A stretch of 64,000 nt of DNA from Pararhodobacter zhoushanensis (GCF_025949695.1 NZ_JAPDFL010000001.1:1222001-1286000); one strand, 5' to 3'. Shown: positions 43,066 through 52,346, numbered from the stretch's first letter. Numbers and translations: made by a program. Notes: generated by a model from the letters alone, not told the origin.

Positions 43066-44147
43066 CCGCACTCGCGGACATCCTGACGCGCCGGATCGCG
43101 GCAACCGGGCCGATCACGCTGGCCGAGTATATGGCCGAGTGCCTGCTCAACCCCCAGCACGGCTATTACGCCACCAGCGACCCGCTGGGCATCGCGGGTG
43201 ATTTCACCACCGCGCCCGAGGTCAGCCAGATGTTCGGCGAGCTGATCGGGCTGTGTCTGGCGCAGTCGTGGCTGGATCAGGGCGCGCCCGAGGGCGTGCT
43301 GGTCGAGGCCGGGCCGGGACGCGGCACGCTGATGGCCGACATCTGGCGTGCCACGCGCGGCGTGCCCGGCTTTCATCAGCGCATGGCGGTGCATCTGGTC
43401 GAGGCCTCGCCCGTGCTGCGCGCGGTGCAGGCGCAGGCGCTGGCCGGTGTGCCGGTCACGTGGCACGACACGCTTGCCACGCTGCCCGACGCGCCGCTGT
43501 GGTTTGTGGCCAACGAGTTCTTCGACGCCCTGCCGATCCGCCAGTTCCAGCGCTCGGGCGAGGGCTGGCGAGAGGTGGTCGTGGGGGTGCAGGACGGCAC
43601 GCTGACGGCGGGCCTGACCCCTGCCGCGCCGCTGGCCGATCTGGCACACCGGCTGGCCGATACGCAGGACGGCGACGTGGTGGAAACGCGCCCCTCGGCC
43701 CGCGCGTCGGTTGAGGTCGTGGCGCAGGGTATCGCCGCGCGCGGTGGGGCGGCGCTGATCATCGACTACGGCGACTGGCGCAGCACCGGCGACACGTTTC
43801 AGGCGCTGCGTGGGCATGCCTATACCGACCCGTTCGCCCAGCCCGGCCTTGCCGACCTCACCGCCCATGTGGATTTCGAGGCGCTGGCCTTGGCTGCTGC
43901 GCCACTCAAGGTCAGCGCGCTGACCGCGCAGGGGGCCTTGCTCTCGGCGCTGGGAATTGAGGCACGCGCCGCCCGACTGGCCCAAGGTCTGACGGGCGAG
44001 GGGTTGCGCCAGCACCTTGCCGCGCTTCGCCGCTTGACCGATGCCTCAGAAATGGGAACGTTGTTCAAAGCGCTTGCGCTGGTTGCACCGGGCGCGCCGA
44101 TGCCGCCGGGATTTTCCCCGGCACAGGATACCGAGGCCGTAACATGA
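43062..44147 (+). CDS. MidA/NDUFAF7-type SAM-dependent methyltransferase
   Basis: 361 residues of COG1565 type. N-terminal motif LAEYMAECLLNPQHGYYAT, SAM region VLVEAGPGRGTLMADIWRA near 78-96, and WFVANEFFDALPIRQFQ are typical. The mitochondrial homologue NDUFAF7 methylates an Arg of complex I; a similar role here is inference. Overlaps lgt and the next gene by four bases each (ATGA), so three genes are coupled. Confidence 0.87.
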   Translation: MTALADILTRRIAATGPITLAEYMAECLLNPQHGYYATSDPLGIAGDFTTAPEVSQMFGELIGLCLAQSWLDQGAPEGVLVEAGPGRGTLMADIWRATRGVPGFHQRMAVHLVEASPVLRAVQAQALAGVPVTWHDTLATLPDAPLWFVANEFFDALPIRQFQRSGEGWREVVVGVQDGTLTAGLTPAAPLADLAHRLADTQDGDVVETRPSARASVEVVAQGIAARGGAALIIDYGDWRSTGDTFQALRGHAYTDPFAQPGLADLTAHVDFEALALAAAPLKVSALTAQGALLSALGIEARAARLAQGLTGEGLRQHLAALRRLTDASEMGTLFKALALVAPGAPMPPGFSPAQDTEAVT

Positions 44148-44896
44148 CCATGGAGATCCTCACCTCAGACGCGCTGAGCGACGCGCGCCACGGGTTTTTC
44201 ACCCGGCGCGGCGGCGCGTCGTCGGGGATTTTCTCGGGCCTCAATTGTGGGACCGGATCGTCGGACCAGTCCGAGATCGTCGCCATCAACCGCAACCGTG
44301 TGGCCAGTGCCATGGCGGTGATGCCGTCGGCGCTGCTGGGCGTGCATCAGGTGCATTCCGCCAAGGTGGTGACCGTCACCACGGGCGGCCCGCAGGGCAA
44401 GGCCGACGCGATGGTCACCGATGTGCCGGGCTTGGCGCTGTCGATCCTGACCGCCGATTGCATGCCGGTTCTGCTGCTGGACACCACCGCGCAGGTGATC
44501 GGCGCGGTCCATGCCGGGTGGCGTGGTGCGCTTGAAGGCGTGCTGGAAGCAACGCTCGACGCGATGGAGGCGCTGGGCGCGGACCGGGGCGAGACCTCGG
44601 CCATCATCGGCCCCTGCATCAGCCAGCGCGCCTATGAGGTGGGGCCAGAATTCCTGCAGGCTTTCCTTGATGAAGACCCTGATAACGAATGGTTTTTCGC
44701 CAGCGGCGAGGGCGATCGCTATCTCTTTGATCTGCCCGGTTTCGGCCTGAAACGCCTGCGCGACGCGGGCGTCGGTCATGCCGAATGGACCCGGCACTGC
44801 ACCTATTCCGACCCGCGCCTGTTCTATTCCTATCGCCGCTCGGTACATGCCGGCGAGGCCGACTATGGCCGCCTGATCTCGGCCATCCGGCTCTAG
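44144..44896 (+). CDS. pgeF: Multicopper polyphenol oxidase/purine nucleoside phosphorylase-like protein (PgeF/YfiH)
   Basis: 250 residues. Zinc-site elements: GVHQVHSAKVV near 65-75, DCMPVLLLD near 105-113 and AVHAGWRGALEG near 122-133, IGPCISQRAYEVG near 149-161. The family is described as a peptidoglycan-editing factor or as a purine nucleoside phosphorylase (LACC1 family); the role here is not set. Translation is coupled to the methyltransferase gene. Confidence 0.88.
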   Translation: MTMEILTSDALSDARHGFFTRRGGASSGIFSGLNCGTGSSDQSEIVAINRNRVASAMAVMPSALLGVHQVHSAKVVTVTTGGPQGKADAMVTDVPGLALSILTADCMPVLLLDTTAQVIGAVHAGWRGALEGVLEATLDAMEALGADRGETSAIIGPCISQRAYEVGPEFLQAFLDEDPDNEWFFASGEGDRYLFDLPGFGLKRLRDAGVGHAEWTRHCTYSDPRLFYSYRRSVHAGEADYGRLISAIRL

Positions 44897-45011
44897 TCTC
44901 GGAATTTCCCGCCTCTGGCCGCGCGCGGGCCGCGATCGTGCCCCATTCCGCCGCCAGAGTCAGCGCTGGAACGACGCCCGTTCAGAGTGTCGACAGGCAA
45001 GGATGTGACTG

Positions 45012-45134
45012 ATGGCCAAGACCCCCTCCCGCTGGACTCGATGGGTCATTTCCGAGAGCGCCAATCCGCGCATTCAGATGCCCTGGGCACTGCGCCGTCA
45101 ACGCCGCAAGGTCGCGAAACCTGTTTTCGCCTGA
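45012..45134 (+). CDS. Small basic protein of 40 residues, unknown
   Basis: ATG at 45012 is preceded by AAGGA with a spacing of eight bases. The 40-residue product begins MAKTPSRWTRWVISES, contains MPWALRRQRRK and ends KPVFA. It is rich in Arg, Lys and Trp, with no signal peptide. It ends seven bases before the 3' end of the convergent recR. It is too short to prove as a gene, but the ribosome site and the basic composition support translation. No family recognised. Confidence 0.5.
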   Translation: MAKTPSRWTRWVISESANPRIQMPWALRRQRRKVAKPVFA

Positions 45135-45140
45135 GCGCTG

Positions 45141-45740
45141 TCAGACCTGCCGCCGCGCCGCCAGCGCCGCGGAAATCGTTCCGTCATCAAGGTAATCCAA
45201 CTCGCCCCCCATCGGCAGACCCCGCGCCAAGGCGCTGACGGTCACGCCGCTGGGGGCCAGCGCCTCGGCGATATAATGCGCCGTGGTCTGGCCCTCGACC
45301 GTGGCGTTGAGCGCCAGAATCACCTCGCGCAGGTTCTCGCTCTCGATCCGGGCGACCAGCTGCGGGATGCGCAGAACGTCCGGCCCCACCGATTCCAGCG
45401 CCGAAAGTGTCCCGCCCAGCACATGATAGCGGCCCTTGAAGCCGCCCGCGCGCTCCAGCGCCCACAGATCGCTGACATCCTCGACCACGCAAACCACGCC
45501 CGTCGCCCGCCGGTTGTCGGCGCAGATCGGGCAGATGTCATAGTCCGAGATATTGCCGCAGCTCCGGCAATCGCGTGCCGTCGCGGCGACCCGGGCCAAG
45601 GCCTGCGCCAGCGGGTCCATCACGACGGCACGCTTCTTGAGCATATGCAGCACCGCCCGGCGGGCCGAGCGCGGCCCAAGCCCGGGCAACCGCGCCATGA
45701 GCGCGATCAGCGCCTCGATCTCGCCGGGCGCCTGCGCCAT
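45141..45740 (-). CDS. recR: Recombination mediator protein RecR
   Basis: 199 residues. A helix-hairpin-helix ([17 protein letters not shown]), a C4 zinc finger ([16 protein letters not shown] near 57-72) and a Toprim domain ([28 protein letters not shown]) are in the family order. It acts with RecF/RecO in loading RecA. Its start directly follows the ybaB stop, with which it is co-transcribed as usual. Confidence 0.94.
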   Translation of the reverse strand: MAQAPGEIEALIALMARLPGLGPRSARRAVLHMLKKRAVVMDPLAQALARVAATARDCRSCGNISDYDICPICADNRRATGVVCVVEDVSDLWALERAGGFKGRYHVLGGTLSALESVGPDVLRIPQLVARIESENLREVILALNATVEGQTTAHYIAEALAPSGVTVSALARGLPMGGELDYLDDGTISAALAARRQV

Positions 45741-46097
45741 TTACAGACCCGGCAGGTTCATGTCGCGGGGCAGGCCCATCGATTCCGCCAGATTGCCCAT
45801 TTCGTATTTGGTGCGCTCCTGCGCACGGCTCTGCGCATCCTTGATCGCGGCAAGGATCAGATCCTCGACCACTTCCTTGTCCTCGGCATTGAAGATCGAC
45901 GGATCAATGGTGAGGCCGCTCAGAACGCCCTTGCCGTTCGCCTTCGCCTTGACCAGCCCGGCCCCGGATTCGCCCGTGACCTCGATGGTGTCCAGCTTCG
46001 TCTGGAGATCGGCCATCTTCTCCTGCATTTCCTGCGCGGCTTTCATCATCTTGCCCATATCGCCAAGACCGCCGAGCCCGCCCAACCCTTTCAGCAT
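45741..46097 (-). CDS. YbaB/EbfC nucleoid-associated protein
   Basis: 118 residues from the Met at 46097. N-terminus MLKGLGGLGGLGDMGKMMKAAQEMQEKM is Gly/Met-rich; the core (VTGESGAGLVKAKANGKGVLSGLTIDPSIF) is the EbfC fold. It binds DNA as a dimer. The order dnaX-ybaB-recR is widely conserved, and the gene directly abuts recR. An AGGAGAA site precedes the start. Confidence 0.9.
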   Translation of the reverse strand: MLKGLGGLGGLGDMGKMMKAAQEMQEKMADLQTKLDTIEVTGESGAGLVKAKANGKGVLSGLTIDPSIFNAEDKEVVEDLILAAIKDAQSRAQERTKYEMGNLAESMGLPRDMNLPGL

Positions 46098-46164
46098 CGT
46101 TCTTCTCCTGCATTCTGAAGTTGCCCGAAAGATAGGGACGCGCGGGCAGAGCCGCAAGGCGCGG

Positions 46165-47892
46165 TCAGTCCTCGAACGGATCCCATTCGTCCTCGACTTC
46201 GGGCAGCGCGGCCTCGGCCACTTCAAGCGCGGTCTCGACCGGGGGCAGGAAGGCGGCGATCTGGGCCTTGGGGAAGGCGGCGAAGATCGCCTGCACCAGC
46301 GGGTCGTGGCGGGCCTGCGCCTCGCGCTCGGCCTTCTCGGCGTCCTGCACCTCGGCGATGGTCTTGCCGCCGCCCTGCGCGATGCTCACCCCCCAGCGCG
46401 CGCCGGTCCAGCCCTGCAACCGCCCGGCCAGCCGTGAAGCGAAATCGCGCGCGGCATTGCCTGTCGGCTCGAACTCGATCCGGCCCGGCGAATAGCGCAC
46501 CAGCCGCAGATTGGTTTCCACCTCATGCAGCAGGTGGATGTCGCGGCGTTCCTCGATCAGCGCGACGACGCTCTCAAACGTCGCATAGCGCGCCAGCGGG
46601 GCCACATCCCCCGCCAGCGCCGCCTGCGCGCCGCCACCGCCGCCGCCCGAGGGCATCGCGCTGCGGCCCATCGCCTGCGCGCCGCCACCCTCACCGCGCC
46701 CCATCGGCGCGCCGCCGCCATTTGGCGCGGGCGGAGGCGGGCTGTCTTGCAGCCGCTTGATCAGCTCATCCGGCGTCGGCAGTTCGGCCACATGGGTCAT
46801 GCGGATCACCGCCATCTCGGCGGCCATCATGCTGTTTGGCGCCTGCCCCACCTCTTCCAGCGCCTTGAGCAGCATTTGCCACATCCGCGCCAGCACCCGC
46901 AGATCCATCCGCGCGGCCAGATCGACGCCGCGCGTGCGCTCATCCGGGCTGACGGTGGGGTCTTCGGCAGCGGCGGGGGTCACCTTGATGACAGATACCC
47001 AATGCGTGATCTCGGCCAGATCGCGCAGCACGGCAACCGGGTCGGCCCCGTCGGCATATTGCGCGGCGAGTTCTTCCAGCGCGCTGGCGGCATCGCCGCG
47101 CAGGATCGCCTCGAACAGATCCATCACCCGGCCCCGGTCGGCCAGCCCCAGCATCGCGCGCACCTGATCCGCGCCGGTCTCGCCCGCGCCATGGCTGATC
47201 GCCTGATCCAGCAGCGACATCGCATCGCGTACCGATCCTTCGGCCGCCCGCGCGATCAGCGCCAGCGCGTCCTCGGCGACCGATGCGCCCTCTTTGCCCG
47301 CGATCTTCTGCAGATGGGCGATCATCACCTCGGGCTCGATCCGCCGCAGATCAAACCGCTGGCAACGGCTCAGAACGGTTACCGGCACCTTACGGATCTC
47401 GGTCGTGGCGAAGATGAATTTCACATGGGGCGGCGGCTCTTCCAGCGTTTTCAACAGCGCGTTGAACGCGCTGTTGGACAGCATGTGCACTTCGTCGATG
47501 ATGTAGATCTTGTAGCGCGCCGAGGCGGCGCGGTACGCGACCGAGTCGATCAGCTCGCGGATGTCGCCCACGCCTGTGCGGCTGGCGGCGTCCATCTCCA
47601 TCACATCGACATGCCGCCCCTCGGCAATCGCCTTGCACGAATCGCACACCCCGCAGGGCTCGGTCGTCGGCCCACCGTTGCCATCCGGCCCGGTGCAGTT
47701 CAGCCCCTTGGCAATGATCCGCGCCGTCGCCGTCTTGCCGGTGCCCCGGATGCCCGTCATCACGAAGGCATGGTGAATGCGATCCGCCGCGAAAGCATTC
47801 TTGAGCGTGCGCACCATCGCCTCTTGCCCGATCAGATCGGCAAAGGTCTCGGGGCGGTATTTGCGGGCAAGAACCTGATAGGTCTGGGTCAT
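46165..47892 (-). CDS. dnaX: DNA polymerase III subunit gamma/tau
   Basis: 575 residues. Clamp-loader ATPase with Walker A GIRGTGKTATARI near 47-59, zinc-binding Cys in CTGPDGNGGPTTEPCGVCDSC, DEVHMLSNSAFNALLKTLEEPPPHVKFIF and the sensor SRCQRFDLRRI. The middle is a Pro/Gly-rich linker (GRGEGGG, SGGGGGG), followed by a tau-type C-terminal domain that binds the polymerase. Start at 47892 (AAAGGA five bases upstream); a Met two codons upstream is the alternative. No slippery A-run for a gamma form is visible. Confidence 0.93.
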   Translation of the reverse strand: MTQTYQVLARKYRPETFADLIGQEAMVRTLKNAFAADRIHHAFVMTGIRGTGKTATARIIAKGLNCTGPDGNGGPTTEPCGVCDSCKAIAEGRHVDVMEMDAASRTGVGDIRELIDSVAYRAASARYKIYIIDEVHMLSNSAFNALLKTLEEPPPHVKFIFATTEIRKVPVTVLSRCQRFDLRRIEPEVMIAHLQKIAGKEGASVAEDALALIARAAEGSVRDAMSLLDQAISHGAGETGADQVRAMLGLADRGRVMDLFEAILRGDAASALEELAAQYADGADPVAVLRDLAEITHWVSVIKVTPAAAEDPTVSPDERTRGVDLAARMDLRVLARMWQMLLKALEEVGQAPNSMMAAEMAVIRMTHVAELPTPDELIKRLQDSPPPPAPNGGGAPMGRGEGGGAQAMGRSAMPSGGGGGGAQAALAGDVAPLARYATFESVVALIEERRDIHLLHEVETNLRLVRYSPGRIEFEPTGNAARDFASRLAGRLQGWTGARWGVSIAQGGGKTIAEVQDAEKAEREAQARHDPLVQAIFAAFPKAQIAAFLPPVETALEVAEAALPEVEDEWDPFED

Positions 47893-47939
47893 CGGCATCC
47901 TTTCGACGGCAGACTAGGCAGCACAAAGGGCGAGGTCCA

Positions 47940-48017
47940 GCCCCGCCCCCTCTTTGCTCTCTAAATATCCTCGGGGGGTGAATTCGGCGACAGCCGAAGA
48001 GGGGGCGGAAAGCCCCC
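47940..48017. repeat. GC-rich intergenic hairpin element (copy 1)
   Basis: The element has a motif CTCTAAATATCCTCGGGGGGT followed by a small hairpin (TTCGGCGACAGCCGAA) and a hairpin GGGGGC-GGAAA-GCCCCC (48001-48006 with 48012-48017) that touches the stop codon of the quinone oxidoreductase gene. A similar composition (AAATAC...CGGGGGT then a G/C-rich hairpin) is found at 56606-56701. Both sit at the 3' ends of minus-strand genes and may work as terminators. Confidence 0.55.
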
Positions 48018-49010
48018 TTACCCGCTCACCTTCATCACGATCTTGCCGATATGCTCGGACGTTTCCATCCGCGCATGGGCAAGTGCCGCGTCTTCCATGG
48101 CGAACTCGCTGTCGATGATCGGGGCGATGCGTCCCGTGGCCAGCAGCGGCCAGACCTCGCGCTCCAGCGATTCCGCGATCCGGGCCTTGGCGGCGACGGA
48201 CTGGGGCCGCAGGGTTGAGCCGGTGATGGTCAGCCGCCGCATCATCAGCTGCGCGAAGTTCAGCTCGACCTTGGGGCCGGTCAGAAAGGCGATCTGCACC
48301 AGACGCCCGTCGCCGGCCAGCGCGTTGACGTTGCGCGGAAGATAGCTGCCACCGACCATGTCGAGGATCAGGTTCGCGCCGCCCTCGGCCTTCAGCACGT
48401 CGACGAAATCCGCCTCGCGGTAGTTGATCGCGACTTCGGCGCCCAGCGCTTCGCAGGCGGCGCATTTCTCGGCATTGCCCGCCGTCGCGAACACCCGCGC
48501 CCCACGGGCCGAGGCCAGCTGAATCGCCGTCGTGCCAATGCCCGATGAGCCGCCATGCACCAGAAACCGCTCGCCCGCCTGCAAGCGGCCCCGGTCGAAG
48601 ACGTTGGTCCAGACAGTGAAATAGGTCTCGGGCAGGCAGGCGGCGGCGCGCAGGTCCATGCCCTCGGGCACCGGCAGCGCATGGGCGGCGGGGGTGGTGA
48701 CGTATTCGGCGTATCCACCGCCCGGCAGCAGGGCGCAGACCTTGTCACCGATGTGCCAGCGGCTGACGCCCGGCCCGATCTCGGCCACCACGCCCGAGCA
48801 TTCCAGCCCCGGCAGATCCGACGCGCCCGGCGGCGGGGCATAATTCCCCGCGCGTTGCAGCGTGTCGGGGCGGTTCACGCCCGCATAGGCGACGCGGATG
48901 ACGATTTCGCCTTCGCCCGGCACCGGCACGGCGCGCTCGGCGGTGACCAGAACTTCGGGCCCGCCGGGCTTGGAAATCTCGATCACGCGCATGGTGTGGG
49001 ATTGGGGCAT
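48018..49010 (-). CDS. NAD(P)H:quinone oxidoreductase, zinc-free MDR family
   Basis: 330 residues from Met 49010 (GGAGAG upstream). N-terminal GroES-like half (GEIVIRVAYAGVNRPDTLQRAG, LPGLECSGVVAEIG) and a Rossmann half (RFLVHGGSSGIGTTAIQLASARGARVFATAG). It lacks the catalytic zinc Cys set of alcohol dehydrogenases, fitting the quinone oxidoreductase (PIG3/TP53I3-like) group. The substrate is unknown. Followed by a hairpin element. Confidence 0.88.
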   Translation of the reverse strand: MPQSHTMRVIEISKPGGPEVLVTAERAVPVPGEGEIVIRVAYAGVNRPDTLQRAGNYAPPPGASDLPGLECSGVVAEIGPGVSRWHIGDKVCALLPGGGYAEYVTTPAAHALPVPEGMDLRAAACLPETYFTVWTNVFDRGRLQAGERFLVHGGSSGIGTTAIQLASARGARVFATAGNAEKCAACEALGAEVAINYREADFVDVLKAEGGANLILDMVGGSYLPRNVNALAGDGRLVQIAFLTGPKVELNFAQLMMRRLTITGSTLRPQSVAAKARIAESLEREVWPLLATGRIAPIIDSEFAMEDAALAHARMETSEHIGKIVMKVSG

Positions 49011-49111
49011 GGCTCTCTCCGGCTGATTCGGGCGCAGCATAGCCAAGGCAGGCGGTGGCGGAAATAGCCGGGGTAGGGTGTGCGCTTGCGCGCACCATCC
49101 GTCGGCTGGGC

Positions 49112-49969
49112 TCAGCGCGACAGCGCCCAGTCCCAATACATCTGCCGCACGCGCGACCCCAACGGCGTCTGTGCGAACACCCGGTCGTCCAGCGCCGCGA
49201 CCGGCATCACCTTGGCGATATTGCCGGTGACAAAGATCTCGTCGGCACTCTGGAAATCCTCAACCCGCAGCGCGCATTCCACCACCTCGATGCCAGCGTC
49301 GCGCATCAGTCCGATCACCCGCTGCCGGGTCAGTCCGTTCAGGAACATGCCGTTCGGCACCGGGGTAAACACCACCCCGTCGCGCACCAGAAATACATTG
49401 GTCGAGGCCGTCTCGGCCACATTCCCCTCAACGTCCTTCGACAGCGCATTCGAAAAGCCGCGCTTGCGGGCTTCGGCCATGATCCGCCCGTTATTGGCAT
49501 AGAGCGAGGCGGCCTTGGCCTCGGTCAGCGCCATGTCGGGGCGGGGGCGGGTGTAGGGCGAGACGGTCAGGGTAAACGCGCCCGGCTGGGGCATCGGCAT
49601 CGCTTCGATGCACAGCGCAAAGCCGGTGGACTCGGGCACAAGGTCTATGACGCCAGGCGTGCTTTCGCAGGCCCACATCATCGGGCGCAAGTAAAGCGCG
49701 GCATCGGGGGCAAACATCTTGCAGCCCTCTTCCAAGAGCCCCTGCACCGTTTCGCCGGTGACCGGGGCGATCATCCCCATGGCTTGCGCCGAGCGGATGA
49801 TACGGGCCGCGTGCAGGTCCAGATCGGGGCGCACACCCTCGAACTGCCGCGCGCCGTCGAACACGCCTGACCCCAGCCACGCCGCGTGATCGCCCGCGCG
49901 GATCACCGGTACGTTGCCGGCGTGCCATTTGCCGTCAAACCAGGTTGCGAGTTCGGTGCCGACTGCCAT
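49112..49969 (-). CDS. ilvE: Class IV aminotransferase, branched-chain type
   Basis: 285 residues, PLP fold IV. The N-terminal region GSGVFDGARQFEGVRPDLDLHAARIIRSAQAM and the lysine region EAKAASLYANNGRIMAEARKRG precede SKDVEGNVAETASTNVFLV, matching IlvE. It would transfer the amino group to branched-chain keto acids; the exact substrate is inferred from the family, where D-amino-acid and aminodeoxychorismate enzymes are similar. Stands alone; a second BCAT gene may exist elsewhere in the genome. Confidence 0.82.
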   Translation of the reverse strand: MAVGTELATWFDGKWHAGNVPVIRAGDHAAWLGSGVFDGARQFEGVRPDLDLHAARIIRSAQAMGMIAPVTGETVQGLLEEGCKMFAPDAALYLRPMMWACESTPGVIDLVPESTGFALCIEAMPMPQPGAFTLTVSPYTRPRPDMALTEAKAASLYANNGRIMAEARKRGFSNALSKDVEGNVAETASTNVFLVRDGVVFTPVPNGMFLNGLTRQRVIGLMRDAGIEVVECALRVEDFQSADEIFVTGNIAKVMPVAALDDRVFAQTPLGSRVRQMYWDWALSR

Positions 49970-50064
49970 CGTGAGGCCCTCCCAGAGTGTGCAAGGGGCT
50001 TACCTTTACGGCAGGGCAGTCGTCAACTGATCGCGTAACAAAGTTGCGCTGTTGCGCAATATTA

Positions 50065-50733
50065 TTACTGCGTGCCGCCAGGCATCGGCCCCGTTGCTTG
50101 TGGCTTCTTCAGGCTTTCCAGCAGCCGGAAGGGCAGGCCCACCGTCGCATTCAGCACCGGCGAGGCTTTGATCTTTGCCTTCGTCTGCTCGAACTGCATG
50201 ACATTCTCGATCCGCCGGTCAAGGAAGTGCCACGTCTCGTGTTGCCCCTCGCTGTCATCGCCCAGCCAGAACAGCACGGTCGAGGAATGCACCGCCGACA
50301 GGATCGCGCGTTTGGAATACCAGTTGCCGTCTTCGCTGGTGTCACCCAGCACCGTCCAGATTGCATCAGCGGTGGCCCAGACCGCACGGGCGGCCTGCGG
50401 GGCATTTTGCGGCAGCGACAGCAGCGTGGCGGCGCGGCGTACCGCCTCACGGTCGGCGTTCTCCAACCGTAGCCGGATCGCCAGCGCAATCTTTTCGCGA
50501 AAACGCAGGGCGGTCAGATCCCGCTCGGCCAGAGCCGCCAGCATCTGCGCATCGCCTCGGCGGTGATAGGCCAGCGCCAGATCGACCCCGGCGCGGGGAA
50601 ACAGCGCCTTTGCCAAGGCCGGGTCGATGCCGGTGTCGCGCGCGGCGGCTTTGAGCGTGGCTTCGGACCAGCCGTCAAAGGCGACGTGCACGAGGGCTGC
50701 ATCAAGCAGGCGGTCGGCTGCGGACTGGGTCAT
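50065..50733 (-). CDS. COQ9-family protein
   Basis: 222 residues from Met 50733. The N-terminal part (ADRLLDAALVHVAFDGWSEATLKAAARDTGIDPALAKALFP, here in pieces) is a TetR-like helix-turn-helix, and the C-terminal COQ9 domain includes NWYSKRAILSAVHSSTVLFWLGDDSEGQHETWHFLDRRIENVM. COQ9 aids ubiquinone synthesis by presenting lipid intermediates to COQ7 in mitochondria; a role in ubiquinone synthesis here is expected. Confidence 0.88.
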   Translation of the reverse strand: MTQSAADRLLDAALVHVAFDGWSEATLKAAARDTGIDPALAKALFPRAGVDLALAYHRRGDAQMLAALAERDLTALRFREKIALAIRLRLENADREAVRRAATLLSLPQNAPQAARAVWATADAIWTVLGDTSEDGNWYSKRAILSAVHSSTVLFWLGDDSEGQHETWHFLDRRIENVMQFEQTKAKIKASPVLNATVGLPFRLLESLKKPQATGPMPGGTQ

Positions 50734-50808
50734 CGGGGCCTCGCTTTCTGGGGTTGTCTGGAATGTAGGCCGAAACCCCAGGGCGTCCAAGCCCGAAGGG
50801 CTGCGCGG

Positions 50809-51855
50809 TCAGCGGATCATGGCCGATCCGGGCAGGGTGAGCACAAACTCGGCACTATAGGCCGTCGAGGGCGTCTGATAGCCGATCGGCGCATCGCCCT
50901 GCATCACCCGTGCGCCGATCTCGGCCATGCTGAGCGCGGTCAACTGATAGGCCTCGGCGGTACGCAGGCGCAGCTCGACCACCATCCCCTCGGCATTCAC
51001 CACACGGCCGTAAACCAGCGCGTGCCCCTCGGCCCGCGCGTGGGCGTCGGGGCCGTCGGGCAGGTTGGCCAGCGCTTTCTCGACCCGGCTCTTGCCCCAG
51101 GACGAGGTCAGGAACCTGCGCAGCAGCCATGGGGCGGTGACCAGTTTGCGGGACTCAGGCGGCAGGACCATAAAGGCCTCGATGTCGGCAATGCCGGTCG
51201 AATGCCACGCCGTCACGATATCGCCCCAGCTGACCGCGCGGGCCTTGACCGGGCCGCTGCCGAAATCGATCCGCGCCTCGCGCCTGCCGCGCCGGGGCGT
51301 CAGTTCGCCCCTGCGACGCACCAGGGGCGCATCGGCAAGATACGCCGCCGAGGTCCGCATCGTCCCGCGCGATGCGCCGCCGGTGGTACTGAACGCCAGC
51401 GTCAGCTTTATTGCATCCGGCAGCCGGGCCTTGAGCATGGCGGCGATGCAATCGGTCGGCACCACATCGAACCCGCCGCCCGACATCAGCATGATCCCCG
51501 CTGCGCGCGCCGCCGCATCCGCCTCGGCGCAGGCTTGCAGCACCTCAACCTCGCCGGTGATGTCGATGTAATGCGTCCCCGTCGCCAGACAGGCCGCGCG
51601 CATCGGCGCTGCGGTGTCGCGGAACGGACCGGCGCAATGCAGCACCGCCGCCGCGCGCTTGGTCAGCCCGCGCAGCCCGGCGGCATCGCCCAGGGCCACC
51701 GCGACCCGGTGACAATTCATCGATTCCGCCACCGATTGCAGCCGTGCGCCGTTGCGCCCGGCAAGGATCGGATGCAGTCCGCGGGCTACCAGCGCCTCGG
51801 CCACCAGCTTGCCGGTGTAGCCATACGCCCCGTACACCACCAGTTCCCGCGCCAT
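50809..51855 (-). CDS. Saccharopine dehydrogenase-like/trans-acting enoyl reductase family protein
   Basis: 348 residues. N-terminal Rossmann fold YGAYGYTGKLVAEALVARGL followed by AVLHCAGPFRDTAAPMRAACLATGTHYIDITGEVEVL, the pattern of the saccharopine dehydrogenase-like oxidoreductases and mycobacterial trans-acting enoyl reductases. Substrate unknown; a lipid or polyketide is possible. Stands alone in front of rpsU with a 249-base gap. Confidence 0.75.
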   Translation of the reverse strand: MARELVVYGAYGYTGKLVAEALVARGLHPILAGRNGARLQSVAESMNCHRVAVALGDAAGLRGLTKRAAAVLHCAGPFRDTAAPMRAACLATGTHYIDITGEVEVLQACAEADAAARAAGIMLMSGGGFDVVPTDCIAAMLKARLPDAIKLTLAFSTTGGASRGTMRTSAAYLADAPLVRRRGELTPRRGRREARIDFGSGPVKARAVSWGDIVTAWHSTGIADIEAFMVLPPESRKLVTAPWLLRRFLTSSWGKSRVEKALANLPDGPDAHARAEGHALVYGRVVNAEGMVVELRLRTAEAYQLTALSMAEIGARVMQGDAPIGYQTPSTAYSAEFVLTLPGSAMIR

Positions 51856-52090
51856 AAATAGGGCTCCCTGCGATCAGGCGTTGCGCATGGTGGGGGGCGA
51901 AGACGCGCAGCAATCCGCACACTCCCCCGGCGTCAGCCAGTCGCAAATCTTTGCCCCCGGCCCAAAGGCTGTCAAGTCAGGCTGGCCAGACCCGGCGATC
52001 CCCCGCCGCGCATAGAATCAGCGTGGACAAACGCTGCGGCCCTTGTTAAGGCAGCGCGTCCTGCACTTTACGAAACTCAAACCTAGAAAG

Positions 52091-52104
52091 GTGGTGAAAA
52101 CCAC
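52091..52104 (+). promoter_or_regulatory. Hairpin with GAAA tetraloop over the rpsU ribosome site
   Basis: GTGGT-GAAA-ACCAC forms a five-pair stem closed by a GNRA tetraloop and ends directly at the rpsU ATG. It covers the 3' half of the ribosome site AAAGGTGGTG, so initiation of S21 could be limited by the folding of this helix. Confidence 0.55.
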
Positions 52105-52311
52105 ATGCAGGTATCGGTTCGCGACAACAACGTCGAACAGGCTCTCCGCGCCCTGAAGAAAAAACTTCAGCGTGAAGGTGTGTTTCGGGAAATGAAGCTC
52201 AAGCAGCATTTCGAGAAACCCTCCGTCAAGAAAGCCCGTGAGCAAGCTGAAGCTATCCGTCGTGCGCGCAAACTCGCGCGCAAGAAGGCACAGCGCGAAG
52301 GCATGCTCTGA
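52105..52311 (+). CDS. rpsU: 30S ribosomal protein S21
   Basis: 68 residues: [22 protein letters not shown], then [22 protein letters not shown] and an Arg/Lys-rich end. The ribosome site AAAGGTGGTG lies just upstream. It is a monocistronic gene with a strong terminator 36 bases after its stop. S21 acts in the 30S decoding platform near the anti-Shine-Dalgarno. Confidence 0.95.
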   Translation: MQVSVRDNNVEQALRALKKKLQREGVFREMKLKQHFEKPSVKKAREQAEAIRRARKLARKKAQREGML

Positions 52312-52346
52312 ACTGCTTCGCCCTTCGGGGTGATGGACATAGAGAA

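Noticed and set aside
46165..47892. Programmed frameshift in dnaX
   Set aside because: No slippery A-run of the Escherichia coli type was found near the ATPase end, so only the long tau form is annotated.
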